A DNA stretch of 64,000 nt from Rhynchopus sp. YZ270_cl-10 (taxonomy: Eukaryota; Euglenozoa; Diplonemea; Diplonemida; Diplonemidae), in contig OZ037900.1 of assembly GCA_964035575.1 (NCBI GenBank), positions 558,001 through 622,000 of the forward strand, read 5' to 3'. A program made the translations under genes and the position numbers. The notes beneath the pieces were generated by a model that was not told where the DNA came from, made no database searches, and was given only the letters and a program-made list of their open reading frames with translations. Positions 11,270 through 20,788 of the stretch are shown piece by piece. Each line of letters opens with the position of its first letter. Within the stretch, counting starts at the first letter, position 1.

Positions 11270-11940
11270 TTGGTACACAAAAGTGCGTTTTGGGTGGTTC
11301 TGAAGGGTCAAAACACCAAAAAAATGCGTTTTTTTTGCATTTTTGGTCACCCAAGGACCCACTATTTTGGTTGATATTTTTTTTTTCCCTTTGCGAAAAA
11401 ATACCCAAAAACCACGTCTATAAAAACGCTAAGGAAAAATCGATATTCATTTTTTGGGCAGAGAAGTGCGTTTTAGGCGCCCACAGATGGTCAAAACATC
11501 AAAAATTTTGTGTTTTTGGCATCTTTGGACACCCATGGACCCACTATCAGGGGTGAATTTTTTTTGCCTGAGATTTGCCTTTGCCAAAAATCGAAAAAAA
11601 AAATTATGAAGGAAATTGCTAAGAAAAAGTCGAAATTGTGGGCCCCTGTAGTGCATATGGCGGTACCCCAGATCGTCAAAACACCCGACTCTTGCGTTTT
11701 TTTGCACTTTTTGGTGCACAAAAACCCTACTCAGGGGTCAAAATTTTCCCGGATAAAAAAATTTTTTTTTTCGGGATTTTTCAAAAATCGACTTGTCTTT
11801 GGTAAAAACCACGAAATTTCGGGTTCGCAAAACCACGTTTTAGACCCCCACAGATGCTCAAAAGTGCCAAATTTTGCTTTAAATGGCCTCAAATCGTCGA
11901 AATTAGCCCTATTTAGGGGCGAAAAAAAAAATTCGAGAGT
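11270..11940. repeat. Degenerate tandem repeat, about 184-bp period
   Basis: Four diverged units start near 11280, 11464, 11640 and 11831. Each carries a GTGCGTTTT-type start, GGTCAAAACACC-type and ACCCACTAT-type blocks, and A-rich spacers. They look like old tandem units inside the TIR element. Confidence 0.7.
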
Positions 11941-11989
11941 CCCTTTCCCTGGGAGACAATAGCCAGAAATCTGAGAAAAAAAAAAAAAA

Positions 11990-12172
11990 CTGGCCAGATT
12001 TCCAGATCTGGCCAGATCTGGGGGGTTTTTTTTTTTTTGAAAAAAAAAAATTTCCCAGATTCCCAGATCTGGCCAGATCTGGCCAGATCTGGCCAGATCT
12101 GGAAACAAGATCTCCACATCTGGAAAACGAGCCAGATCTGGGAAATTGGCCCCCAAATCTGGCCAGATCTGG
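11990..12172. repeat. CCAGATCTGG palindrome array, right end
   Basis: The right-hand counterpart of the array at 9017-9205, with repeated CCAGATCTGG and a T12/A10 block, closing with the inverted copy of the left terminus. Confidence 0.9.
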
Positions 12173-12424
12173 CAGCATCCGTGTTTAATGACATCGCTTT
12201 TTTCCCACAAAAATAAAATAAAAAAAAATGTGCTGATAAACACATTGTTTACTAGATACACAAATTTCGAAGAGGGCTCTGCGCTTTGACTACCCACCCC
12301 CCCTTTTTTTTTGTATGGGAAGAAAAAAAAAGGGGTTAGAATACTTACAGAATCGGCAAACACAAACCCTCCTTACTTTGAGACAATTTCAAGACAAAAA
12401 CTCATTTTTTTTTTTAACTCAATT

Positions 12425-13417
12425 TCACGCCGCCCTGAGAGCCTCCGCTACTCCCTCCGCACACTCTCTTGCACAGATGTTGTCCGACAGCACGAGGTTC
12501 GCTCTCAGCGATGCCAACGCCTTCTGGTAAGGTTCGTACTCTCTAGCGTCGAAGATGCAGAGCTCTATACGACTAGCGCCCTTCGAATCCGTCAACATTT
12601 CTGCTACACGTGGCGGAAGACAGTCCACCGCTGCAGTCAAAGCATGCACCGTCAGCTCCGGCATCACAGAACGGAACCCCCCAGCAAACATCCCCTCACT
12701 GACCGGAATCAACCTGAGGACCGCCTCCTTCGCAACCACCCCACGCTCCTCCCGCCCCTCCAGCCACCCTGCAAACTGCACCAATATGTTGGCATAGGTC
12801 AAGGACAACTCCCTTTGCGCCTCGTTCTCATTGTATTTTGCATTTGCCAGATCCGGCCCGACCGTATGAATCAAAACTTTCTTCGCATCCTCCGCCTCAT
12901 ATTCATGCAAGCACGCCTGCGTTGCCCCTGTCAACCTCTGCCTCACAGACTCCGGAAACCCTCCCTCCCTAGGAAGAAGCTTCTCCCCAACCCATTTGTA
13001 CAACGCTGCCGCCGCCCCAGTACAGTTTTTCGTTCCTTTTTCAAGAGAACGAAGCCGAATCGGGTCGACAACAACAACAACAGGGTCTGAAGAAGAGCCC
13101 CTCTCTGGAAGAGAAGGTGGCACAGAAGCAACCCGTTTTAACAGTCCACGCTCTGCAAGCTGCACCCCCATTACGCCATACGGCACTACACGCACCTTCT
13201 TGGACAGTGCAGTGCGGTGGTGTGGGGTGATGGTGGGTGCGGAGGAGGAGGTGGAGGTGGTGGTGGTGGCGGACGGAACCCGCCGCAGGAGAGGGTCGTG
13301 CAGGAGGGGGCGGAAGGCAGCGACAGCGGCAGCGGTAAACGCGGCGCGCTGGATGTCGCCCATGAGGTGCGAGGTGATCATCGGGGATGCAGCGTGGTAG
13401 GAGCGTTGAGCGGCTTT
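12425..13417 (-). CDS. Macro-domain-like protein
   Basis: The ATG at 13381 gives 318 residues. The central and C-terminal part fits a macro domain (ADP-ribose binding or hydrolysis): a KNCTGAAAALYKWVG region near 119-132, the signature-like VLIHTVGPDL at about 169-178, a helix with LSLTYANIL, a VLRLIPVSEGMFAGG strand-loop, and a final strand with IELCIFDAREYEPYQKAL. Residues 1-97 are Ser/Thr/Pro-rich. The frame stays open for twelve codons above the ATG, exactly to an acceptor-like TTCTTTTCTCTCCACAG ending at 13418. So either the mRNA is trans-spliced there or an upstream exon adds residues. The call rests on motif spacing; catalytic competence cannot be judged. Confidence 0.6.
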   Translation of the reverse strand, partial: KAAQRSYHAASPMITSHLMGDIQRAAFTAAAVAAFRPLLHDPLLRRVPSATTTTSTSSSAPTITPHHRTALSKKVRVVPYGVMGVQLAERGLLKRVASVPPSLPERGSSSDPVVVVVDPIRLRSLEKGTKNCTGAAAALYKWVGEKLLPREGGFPESVRQRLTGATQACLHEYEAEDAKKVLIHTVGPDLANAKYNENEAQRELSLTYANILVQFAGWLEGREERGVVAKEAVLRLIPVSEGMFAGGFRSVMPELTVHALTAAVDCLPPRVAEMLTDSKGASRIELCIFDAREYEPYQKALASLRANLVLSDNICARECAEGVAEALRAA

Positions 13418-13436
13418 CTGTGGAGAGAAAAGAAAG

Positions 13437-13560
13437 TGAAGTTATTAATGCAGGCACCTCCGACTGACCCACGTACGATGCCAGCCATCCGGATGAAAGC
13501 ACAAAGTACCCTGCGGCCAACAACAGAAGATGTAAAAAGGAAACCTAATGACTGGCCCGT
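13437..13560 (+). repeat. Dispersed repeat family E
   Basis: Contains GTTATTAATGCAGGCACCTC, CGACTGACCCAC, GATGCCAGCC, GGATGAAAGCACAAAGTACC and CTGCGGCCAACA. The same sequence recurs at 63674-63760, and its first 25 bases appear again at the very end of the window. A tail fragment (TGGCCCGCACCGTATGAGAA) lies near 29680. Single orientation. Confidence 0.8.
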
Positions 13561-13604
13561 ACCGTAAGAGAACGAGGAAAGAAAGAAAAGTTTATAATAT
13601 GCAA

Positions 13605-13623
13605 CCTAAGCCTCTCGTGCTTA
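13605..13623 (+). repeat. Class A/B hairpin
   Basis: CTAAGC-CTCTCGT-GCTTAG perfect stem, led by AAAAGTTTATAATATG and followed by TCACCTTTGATCAC. Confidence 0.8.
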
Positions 13624-13659
13624 GTCACCTTTGATCACAAAGAAAAATAGTAGGGGGGT

Positions 13660-13740
13660 AGGTAAAAGGTTGCTTCGTTTGATTGCACAAATCCTCCTGA
13701 CCGTACCGGTAATACTATTTCTCCTTTAAAGCAAGCTTGG
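13660..13740 (+). repeat. Degenerate family F copy
   Basis: Shares GGTAAAAGG, TTGATTGC, TACTATTTCTCCTTTAA and a terminal AGCTTG-like end with the intron-like repeats at 25665 and 32396. The acceptor-like end is eroded. Confidence 0.5.
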
Positions 13741-13818
13741 GGGAAAAGAGGGATTTTGAAAAATCAAAAAGATTCAAGAAAGTTAAAAAACCCCCCGGGG
13801 AGGGAAGCACTTAACATA

Positions 13819-13995
13819 CTACAACGGCACCACGCGGACCGGACATATCCTGCCTTGCTGTGCTGCGGGGTGTGTCAAGTTGTACTGCAACCGACGCTCT
13901 GTTCTGCTCTTCTTCGGTTCCCTTACTGGGACACCTGAGAACGGTTCGCTCTGGCAGTGGGCTAGCTTCGAGAAGGCACGGACAATTGTGTAAAT
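13819..13995 (-). CDS. Possible short terminal exon, unknown protein
   Basis: An open minus-strand frame of about 58 codons with balanced composition, unlike its A/T-rich surroundings. It contains FSKLAHCQSEPFSGVPVREP and ends ICPVRVVPL before TAG. A pyrimidine-rich AG at the CTTCTCGAAG site is a possible acceptor. No start codon or upstream exon was identified and no family recognised. It may be a pseudogene fragment. Confidence 0.3.
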   Translation of the reverse strand: MYTIVRAFSKLAHCQSEPFSGVPVREPKKSRTERRLQYNLTHPAAQQGRICPVRVVPL

Positions 13996-14239
13996 TTAGA
14001 AAGAAAAATAGAGTTTTTTTTTGTGTACGTATAGTATACCCAACACCTGTATGTCAATTGCCGTTTGGTTGTAGTTGTAGGGGGTAGGTTGGTCACAGTG
14101 ATAACATTTTATTGTTTGTGCCGACAATTTCGTCGCACTTCTGGAATAAAGATTTGTACTCAATGTCGACCGAAGACTTTTTTTTTTGTACTGAAGGAAG
14201 AGGAGCAGATCATCTTTCTTTATTGAGAAAAGTTTGTAA

Positions 14240-14274
14240 GATGACCTAAAGCCTCGCGTGTGTGCTTAGTCACC
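14240..14274 (+). repeat. Class A/B hairpin
   Basis: GATGACCTAAAGC ... GCTTAGTCACC pairs with one bulge. Led by AAAAGTTTGTAA. Confidence 0.7.
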
Positions 14275-15039
14275 TTGATCATATTCGTTATCGCGGAGCA
14301 ACAGCTGCGCTGGTTTTCCACAAGTTTGTTGTCTTAATTTGTTGGAACAGAAAAGATGTAGACTTTTTTTTTCCAATGTTTCGTTTCTCTGAGAAATACA
14401 CATATTTTTGTTTTATTTTTTAAACAACCGGCGCCCTGTCAAACAGACAGGGTATTTTTTTTTGTATCGACAAAATCACTTTTACATCTGGTCTGAAGAT
14501 TCGACTCAATCTCAGCCGAATCCTTTGAACCACAGAAGGTAGAGACACATCGTCCTCTGCCCTTGAGATTTATTTATTTTTTTTTCTGTACATAATTCAC
14601 CTTTGAGGGTTAGAGTGTTATTTGGTTTTGTTGGTGTTTATTTCATGATGAACAATAATAAGTATTGGGAAGTGTGCAAACTGACATAGAAAGACAGCAA
14701 CCACCGTTTCTTTTGAAACATCCCAAAAAAACAAAAATAAAGGTTTATAAGATGACCATCTGTGCCTCGTGCACACAACAATGCATCTCACAAACAACGT
14801 GTAGTCCTTGGGGGCTCTAATTACCCCTTTCAGCTACACTCAGAACGCTCACAACGTATCTGACCCTTTTTTCTGGGGAAAAAAAAAGCGAATAAAATGA
14901 ACTAGCAGCGCCCAAACACCCTTTTGGGTGGACGCAACGTGCACACATTGGTTCGCAAAGCAGGGGGAGGGGGAGGGGGAGGTGAGGGGGGCTGAAAACA
15001 TAAAATAAAGAGGAAAAAAAAAACTTGAAAAAATTACAC

Positions 15040-17418
15040 TTAAGAGTAAGGGTCTACTCCGCATGAGTCCAACCCCTTTCCATCAATGGACATGATGTGT
15101 GAAGTGGATTCAGCCTGCTTGCGCATTCCACATGGTTGAAACGAGGCACGTCCACAGGCACATGCTTTCGGGGTTTTCCCTGTATTGATGTGCACAACAT
15201 AGGAGCGCCGTTTGCACCCACGGCATTCGTAGAACCGCTTGGGAACCTGCGGTACAAAGGTAAGTGTGTGGCCCATCTTCTCACAAACATTCCCTTTGCC
15301 TTCGTGGTAGATGTTACAGACGTCGCATCTGAAGGCCTTTACCATCATTTCTGTTGTTCTTTCCATTTCATCCATCGCTGCGCCTTGCTTTTCCAACGCC
15401 TGCAGGAGATTATCGGTTCGTGCAACTCTCGCTATATCCATAGCCTTTTGAACATGCGCAGGAAGGGCTAATTTCTGTTCCACCTTCTTCACAGGAGGTA
15501 AAGGACGGACCCCTCTTGGCGCAGAAGAGGAGGACGACGAAGAAGAGGATGAAGATGACGACGATGACGAGGACGACCCCCTCCTCCTCCTCTTCTGTGG
15601 CGTCGTTGAGGGCGTGTTGTCGCGCTTCCGTTTGCTCGATCTCTTCGCTTCCGCAGCAGCCTTTGCTTCTCTCTCCTTCTGCAACGCCAGCTGCGCCCTC
15701 TTCTTCGCCGCCTCCTTATCACCAGACTTCAACAAACACTCTAATCGCTCTCTATCCAACTCGATTTGACTCCGTTTTTCTGGTGTACGCTGTATCATCT
15801 TCCCATTTTGGGTCTGCGATCGTGTAGGTTGGGTGGATGACGAAGGAGTAATCTTCCCCCTCTCCACCTTCTGTGGAACCACCGTTCTCTCTGGTACAAA
15901 CGGGGTCGGTTTTCGCCGTTCAACAGGGGCCGGCGGGGCAGCTAAAGGGGTCTGTTGGATCTGCGTCTGACGGTGCTGCAATGCCTTTGCCGTAGCACGA
16001 TCTTTGCTTCCAGAGGCTTGTCTCCGCCAATCTTCATATTGAAGCTCAAATTTTCGGAGCAATTCACAGTGCGCTGTTGCGCCAGGAAAGATTGGGGGGA
16101 GACGGTTCATTTTGAAGACCACCTTGGAAGGGTCTTCTTTGACCCCTCTTTGTTGCAGCATATTCGCAGCAGCGTCTCCGGCAGCACGAAGGGCGTTTAC
16201 ATTTTGCGTCGAAGCGACCCTAGCATGAGACTGCTGTTGTTGCTGCTGCTGCTGCTGGGTGACGTTGAACTGCGTCAGCCCGGTTCTCCTCGCGTTTTGT
16301 GTTTGCTGTGTCGCAGTATGAACAACATTCCCCCCTCCACTAGATTTCGCCACCCCCACCGCCCCTCCAGCACTCAAATACCCTTGCAACGCATTTCCTG
16401 GATTCTGCTGTCCCCCACTCCCTGCTTGGGGTCCAACCCCAACCCCTACCCCTCCCCCTGACATTCCTCCCACAAATGGTGTAGGTTTGCGTGGGTTTTG
16501 AGTGGCATTTAGGGCATTTTGGATACTATTCTGCGTGGCCGCTTTGTGGATCTGTTTTTGCGCATCCTTCACCTGCGCTGCAGCCTGCCGGTGTACTTGA
16601 GAAGCATGGTAAGTACAGTACCCCCCCACCGCTTTGTGTACCGGCGCTCCACAGATGCCCCCTCCATTTTTTTGTCCTTTGCAAAAATCGAGGTCCGGGG
16701 ATCGTCCTAAAATGCGAAGATACGATCCATTCGCGATGGTGATCGCAGCTGAAGCAGCGTAAGAGCTGTTGGCCTGGTTGCGGTTCGGCAATAAGGTGGG
16801 ACCAATGATAGCAACCACGGTGCCTACCTCCACGAAGCTCATTTCATCGTACGCAGAGTCGAACGTCATCAACAGAACTGAACCACCTTTTAAATCATGC
16901 AGTCTAAAATTCAGATATTTATTGCCATTTGCCGCCCTTTTGGTCTCAGATTTCATGACGATGACTCCGCAGGTCATCCAATTTTGGTGTTTTATGAGTT
17001 GCTCTGCGCGACCGACGATTCCATGGAGAGGTTCATATCCAAAATCTTCTGCTAAAGTGTCCAGAGACGTGACGCGGTTTTCTGCGGAGGCGACAATGCG
17101 GAGGCCGCTGTAGCGTTCGGTGTAGTTGCGGTCTCCGGTGGGCTGAGGGGCTTCCTTCTTGCGGCCGAAAAGATCCATTGAGGGAGGTGCCTTGCGGAGC
17201 TTTGCTTGGCGCGGGGGTGCGTCGGGTTGAGGAGGGACGGTGGTGGCAGTGGTGGTCTCGGGGTAGTACCCCATGTCGTTGGTCGAAGAGCCTGCGGTCA
17301 TACCGGAGTCGTGGCGAACGATGTCGGCAGGGATGTTGTTGTCCTCCGCGTCGTCGCTGTCGGACTCAAGCATGTTCGCCATGTCCAGCAAGATCGCACG
17401 GTCATCATGTGCTGACAT
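15040..17418 (-). CDS. MCM10: MCM10 replication factor
   Basis: 792 residues. MCM10 binds DNA and the CMG helicase and helps start and sustain replication forks. A central OB-fold region at roughly 130-240 (contains WMTCGVIVMKSETK and FRLHDLKGGSVLL) is followed directly by a CCCH zinc knuckle, with C246, C256, C268 and H271 in FCKGQ...GGYCTYHASQ; this is the family's hallmark core. A C-terminal cysteine-rich zinc domain (CDVCNIYHEGKGNVC, then CRGCKRRSY and KACACGRASFQPCGM) matches the metazoan-type C-terminal domain. Between them lie low-complexity Gly, Gln and Ser runs. The start was chosen because the acidic N-terminus directly follows a short leader behind CTCTTCTAG. The frame is intact and uninterrupted. 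Confidence 0.9.
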   Translation of the reverse strand: MSAHDDRAILLDMANMLESDSDDAEDNNIPADIVRHDSGMTAGSSTNDMGYYPETTTATTVPPQPDAPPRQAKLRKAPPSMDLFGRKKEAPQPTGDRNYTERYSGLRIVASAENRVTSLDTLAEDFGYEPLHGIVGRAEQLIKHQNWMTCGVIVMKSETKRAANGNKYLNFRLHDLKGGSVLLMTFDSAYDEMSFVEVGTVVAIIGPTLLPNRNQANSSYAASAAITIANGSYLRILGRSPDLDFCKGQKNGGGICGAPVHKAVGGYCTYHASQVHRQAAAQVKDAQKQIHKAATQNSIQNALNATQNPRKPTPFVGGMSGGGVGVGVGPQAGSGGQQNPGNALQGYLSAGGAVGVAKSSGGGNVVHTATQQTQNARRTGLTQFNVTQQQQQQQQQSHARVASTQNVNALRAAGDAAANMLQQRGVKEDPSKVVFKMNRLPPIFPGATAHCELLRKFELQYEDWRRQASGSKDRATAKALQHRQTQIQQTPLAAPPAPVERRKPTPFVPERTVVPQKVERGKITPSSSTQPTRSQTQNGKMIQRTPEKRSQIELDRERLECLLKSGDKEAAKKRAQLALQKEREAKAAAEAKRSSKRKRDNTPSTTPQKRRRRGSSSSSSSSSSSSSSSSSSAPRGVRPLPPVKKVEQKLALPAHVQKAMDIARVARTDNLLQALEKQGAAMDEMERTTEMMVKAFRCDVCNIYHEGKGNVCEKMGHTLTFVPQVPKRFYECRGCKRRSYVVHINTGKTPKACACGRASFQPCGMRKQAESTSHIMSIDGKGLDSCGVDPYS

Positions 17419-17846
17419 TATTTATTTTTTTCAGACCACTGCTAGAAGAGAGTTGCAGAGAGGGGGGGGGAATTGGGGTGAGAGAAGAAATTTTGGGGGT
17501 ATTTTTTGGGGGTGGGTTGTGTTGTGTTTTGAAAGCGAATGTGGGCAGTTCCCGGGTGTGTGTCTGTGAGTTGCAAAAGACAGACTGCAAAAGTACCCCT
17601 TTTGGAAAGTGGAAACTTTCTGGAGGGTGGTTGAAAAGAGAAAAAAGATGACCCCAAGCCTTTGCCACCTCAAAGAAGCTGTGCCAAATGCTGCAGGAGT
17701 CCCTGCTCAAGCCTCTGCTGCTCCCCCAATAAAGGGGGTAGGGGTAGTTATGCCAGAATCGACACATTTTACATTTGCCAAACAAGACAAAGTCTACAAA
17801 CAAAAAGAGAGAGAGAGAAAAAAAAATGAAAAACTTCAATTCATCT
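17419..17846. other. Intergenic gap
   Basis: A short gap with a G-rich stretch and an A-type hairpin remnant (GATGACCCCAAGCC ... near 17647). No separate gene is seen; overlapping minus-strand frames are low-complexity. Confidence 0.5.
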
Positions 17847-18794
17847 TCACGCCCTTTCCCCTCCCTTTTCTCTCTTTTCCCTTGCCTTTTTCTTTGGGGA
17901 GGCACATTGCCGCCTTCGGAGCGCTGCTGAGAGGGGGTAAAGAGTTGAGGGTTCTGCACTTGGAACCTTGCCACCACCATCACCACCACCACCACCACCA
18001 TCACCACTACCACCACGCTGCAACGGCAGAGGCACCACAAAGGAAGGTATCTCCCTCCGCGGCACGGCAAGGGTAGGGAGGTACTGCCGTCGTGCCGACT
18101 CTGTGTGCAGCATGCAACGGATGGTCGCGATGTCCACGTCGTTCGGCGCTGTGCGGACAATCGGCGCAAATGCATTTGGCATTTCACGCAGCATCTTTGC
18201 CTTAGCGTGCACCCTTAAGGATGCCTTCAGGTCTTCCACTACTGCACTCCCACCGCGGGCATCCTCCTCCCGAAGGTGTTCAAGCCACAAATCTCTCTCC
18301 CCTTTGCATACGAACCATATTGGATGCGCTTCGTCTCGCAAGAAGGTGTCACCACCACTCCGCACAAAGTCGCGTAGTATAGGAGGACACTCTAATATCG
18401 CTGTTGACGCAGAGAGAACCCGTTGGTCCACAATTTGACTCTCAGTTCTGACCAGGTTGCGGTTCCATGAGACCTTAGGGTTGAAGCGCGGCTGCACCAA
18501 CGCTTGGTACACATTGCACATCTCCTCCGTCAATTCTGTCTCCGTTAAGGCTGCTGTTGATATGATATATTCCCGTTGCGTTTCATCCATCAGAATTTCC
18601 GGTGAGTGTTCCGCGATGCGCTCGGGGTTCAACTCTGTAAAGTGTAAACACAGTGCCTTGGCGCCATCTACCCCTCCCTGAAGAAGACTCATGATGAGAA
18701 GTTTGCCGATTGCGGATTCTGTCGAGTGGCATGCTTTGCGTGTCTGCAATCGCCGTCTATCATTGCAACGCACACCGCTACAGAGATGCACCAT
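17847..18794 (-). CDS. Unrecognised 315-residue protein
   Basis: A single open frame with coding-like composition. Start uncertain: the ATG at 18794 or an internal ATG at 18692 (MSLLQGG) could be used; the latter begins the part that looks better conserved. Visible features are an acidic helical N-terminal half (LNPERIAEHSPEILMDE, TETELTEEMCNVYQALV), a middle with WFVCKGERDLWLEHLREED, a Gly/Asp/Ser-rich linker built from GGT-type codons, and a lysine/arginine-rich tail (SPKKKAREKREKGGERA). No signal peptide, membrane segment or known motif is apparent. It sits between MCM10 and the dioxygenase gene on the same strand. Confidence 0.6.
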   Translation of the reverse strand: MVHLCSGVRCNDRRRLQTRKACHSTESAIGKLLIMSLLQGGVDGAKALCLHFTELNPERIAEHSPEILMDETQREYIISTAALTETELTEEMCNVYQALVQPRFNPKVSWNRNLVRTESQIVDQRVLSASTAILECPPILRDFVRSGGDTFLRDEAHPIWFVCKGERDLWLEHLREEDARGGSAVVEDLKASLRVHAKAKMLREMPNAFAPIVRTAPNDVDIATIRCMLHTESARRQYLPTLAVPRREIPSFVVPLPLQRGGSGDGGGGGGDGGGKVPSAEPSTLYPLSAALRRRQCASPKKKAREKREKGGERA

Positions 18795-19474
18795 TTGTCT
18801 TGTCTGAACCCTTTTTTTTCGTTCGATTGATAAAATTGTTTTGAGTACTGTAGTTGCCTCGGTTTTTGTGTTGCCACACAGTTTGTGCGATCTCCACCGT
18901 CCCTGTCTGTTCGGTTTTTGTCAAATGAGATCTGGCAGGTAGTCTTCAAGAAGACACAAAATTAAAGTCTTTTTTGAAAACTTTTGTTTTGTATTAGACA
19001 GAAGATAGGGATGTGCTTCACAAAAGTTGATATGTGTGTACGATGGTGTGATTGCAAAGGGAGGTGGTGTGTTAGTGCATTGTTGTTTTTTTTTGTGTGG
19101 TTTTTCTGGTGAAAAGAGAAAAAAAATGGAGTTGAGAAAGGTGGAAAAAACCGCCTCCGGGACACAAAGCAAGGTGAGGAGAGAGAATCCATTTTTTTAT
19201 CTAAATACGGGGATTCGGGGGGAAGGGATATTGATGAGAAGAAAAAATACAAAATTCCCCCAAAAATAAAATATAAACACATAGTGTGGGCTTTCCCATA
19301 ACGCACATCAGGGTATTTCCTGTATTTTTGTTTCAATTTTCCCCACCAAAATTGCGCACTTTTTTGCACAGTGCTTATCGTGCTTTTCTTTTTTTGAATT
19401 GTTGTGTCGACAGTCACCGCAGGATCTGTACTCTATGTCTCATTTGTTTCCTTTCATTATTATTATTTTTTTTT
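18795..19474. other. Intergenic gap with class D element
   Basis: Contains the class D structured element at 18845-18902. The rest is A/T-rich, and open frames here are short and Phe/Lys-rich from homopolymers. No gene seen. Confidence 0.55.
18845..18902 (+). repeat. Class D structured element
   Basis: TACTGTAGTTGCCTCGG ... GTGTTGCCACACAG ... GCGATCTCCAC. Close relatives lie at 31225-31285, 35785-35840 and 63277-63340, all in the same orientation and often led by TTGATAAATTGTT. Confidence 0.65.
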
Positions 19475-20320
19475 TCATTTTCTTCCTGCCCCTCCTTGAA
19501 GACGGGACTTCTTCTTCGCTTTGGGACCAGAGGATGCTGAAGGTGCACGCTTTTTTGGTGCACGGCACCCGCAGGGGCAGAGAGGCACACTCGCAACACC
19601 ACGGGAGTCCACATCACGGTCACTTGCAGCACTGTTTCTTGTGTTCAAACTGCGTCGCCGTCCCCACGCAATGAGCGATATCCGCAGCGCGGCCTTAGAG
19701 TCACCACGAGGCACCCCATGCTGGAACTCTCTGTTCGCGACGGAGGTAAACGCAAAACAATCCCCGGTCCCCTGCGGAAACCCAAACTTCGTTTTGCTGT
19801 CAACGTGCATAAACTCCAACGTCCTCTGACTCCCCAAGGACAGCCCCATCGTGAAGTCCTCTTTACTCCCCGCGCCTTTATGGAAAGCATGAGAATCGTG
19901 GTGAAAGGGCTTCCAATCGGTGCCATCACGGTACACATTCAAACGCGTTGCAAAAGCATCGCAATCGAAATGCTGCTCCATCTTTGCGACCAGCTTTTTG
20001 AAGGTAGGGGAAAAGGTGGGGTCTTCGTATTTACAGTGCTTGCTCCAGGCAACGAGACCAGCGTCGGTGATGGACGTAATTTCGCGACCCTCTTCCTCGC
20101 GTACGTGGTCAATGAATTCTTGTGTCAAATCCTTCAATGCCTGCTGTGCCTCGGCCTCCCCAAGGAACTGTGGCAGGTAGATCGCCTGCCCCTCGATGGC
20201 GCCCTTCACAGCCTCCCCTACCGTGCTGTCTACGCGGGCGCGTTCACTGCTGAGGGCGCTGGCCGCGTATATCCCTACCTCATTCATCATGTCCACGGGG
20301 GCAAGGATCGCCTCGCCCAT
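19475..20320 (-). CDS. AlkB-like Fe(II)/2-oxoglutarate dioxygenase
   Basis: 281 residues. The second half has the order of an AlkB-type double-stranded beta-helix: substrate-side strand RLNVYRDGTDWKPFHHDSHAF with the iron-binding HxD (H140, D142), FTMGLSLGSQRTLEF, a distal histidine in FQHGVP (H201) and the 2-oxoglutarate-binding arginine in RISLIAWGR (R213). Family members remove alkyl groups from nucleic acids or modify RNA or proteins; the substrate cannot be told here. The C-terminus adds a cysteine cluster (PLCPCGC) and a lysine-rich tail that could bind nucleic acid. The N-terminal 90 residues are helical. The iron and co-substrate residues all appear present, so it is probably active. 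Confidence 0.78.
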   Translation of the reverse strand: MGEAILAPVDMMNEVGIYAASALSSERARVDSTVGEAVKGAIEGQAIYLPQFLGEAEAQQALKDLTQEFIDHVREEEGREITSITDAGLVAWSKHCKYEDPTFSPTFKKLVAKMEQHFDCDAFATRLNVYRDGTDWKPFHHDSHAFHKGAGSKEDFTMGLSLGSQRTLEFMHVDSKTKFGFPQGTGDCFAFTSVANREFQHGVPRGDSKAALRISLIAWGRRRSLNTRNSAASDRDVDSRGVASVPLCPCGCRAPKKRAPSASSGPKAKKKSRLQGGAGRK

Positions 20321-20788
20321 TGTATGGGGAAATAAATAAAATGCGGATTAGTCCTGTGTTTCTTTGTTTTCTATGAAAAGGGGTTAAAGATATGGGGGGG
20401 TGTGGGAGGGGAATGAGAGGAAGATGGAGAAATCTGATGGAATGTGAGGGTTAAAGAGGAACGTTTGATTTAGCTCTGTGAAACCAAGGGTTCTAGAGTA
20501 GTAAGGGTTTTTTTCAAACTTCTGTTTGAATGTGGAAAGATATAAAAATCGGTCGCATTAGAACAAAAAGTTTATAAGATGAATCTAAGCATCTCGTGCT
20601 TAGTCACCTCTTAAAAAGTTCTTTATACATAGCACTCTAGCTGTGTTCGACAGGATACAACAAAAGATCGTATTGATCTCCTTTGTTGTCCTTTTTTCGA
20701 AGGCAGCCTGCGTGCAGTGCAGTGAACTGTATCAGGTACAGATAGGCAAAAAAAAAAAAAACGAAATCACTGCGGTCTTATTGAGATA
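20321..20788. other. Intergenic gap with hairpin
   Basis: Holds one class A hairpin (20585-20603). No gene seen. Confidence 0.6.
20585..20603 (+). repeat. Class A/B hairpin
   Basis: CTAAGC-ATCTCGT-GCTTAG perfect stem led by AAAAAGTTTATAAGATGAAT and followed by TCACCTC. Confidence 0.8.

Larger units (their letters stand above)
9011..12183. mobile_element. 3.17-kb TIR element with palindromic arrays
   Basis: Both ends carry CACGGATGCTGCCAGATCTG in inverted orientation, and the unit is flanked on each side by TTTAAT, a 6-bp target-site duplication. The ends continue into arrays of the palindrome CCAGATCTGG (about 9023-9205 and 11990-12172) separated by poly-A/poly-T blocks, so each end can fold on itself. 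The interior has about 2 kb of balanced composition with probable exons (minus strand, 10203-10878), then a roughly 184-bp degenerate tandem repeat. I recognise no transposase, so the family is unassigned. A host gene captured between mobile ends is one reading; an element-encoded spliced gene is another. Confidence 0.7.
13418..15039. other. Intergenic region between the macro-domain gene and MCM10
   Basis: Contains a family E repeat (13437-13560), class A/B hairpins at 13605, 14240 and 14761, a degenerate family F copy (about 13660-13740), and a possible short coding segment (13819-13995). The rest is A/T-rich with homopolymer runs and no other gene seen. Confidence 0.6.

Noticed and set aside
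17968-18438. 156-codon plus-strand frame with poly-Pro start
   Set aside because: Antisense to the minus-strand gene at 17847-18794; its proline run mirrors that gene's glycine-coding triplets.
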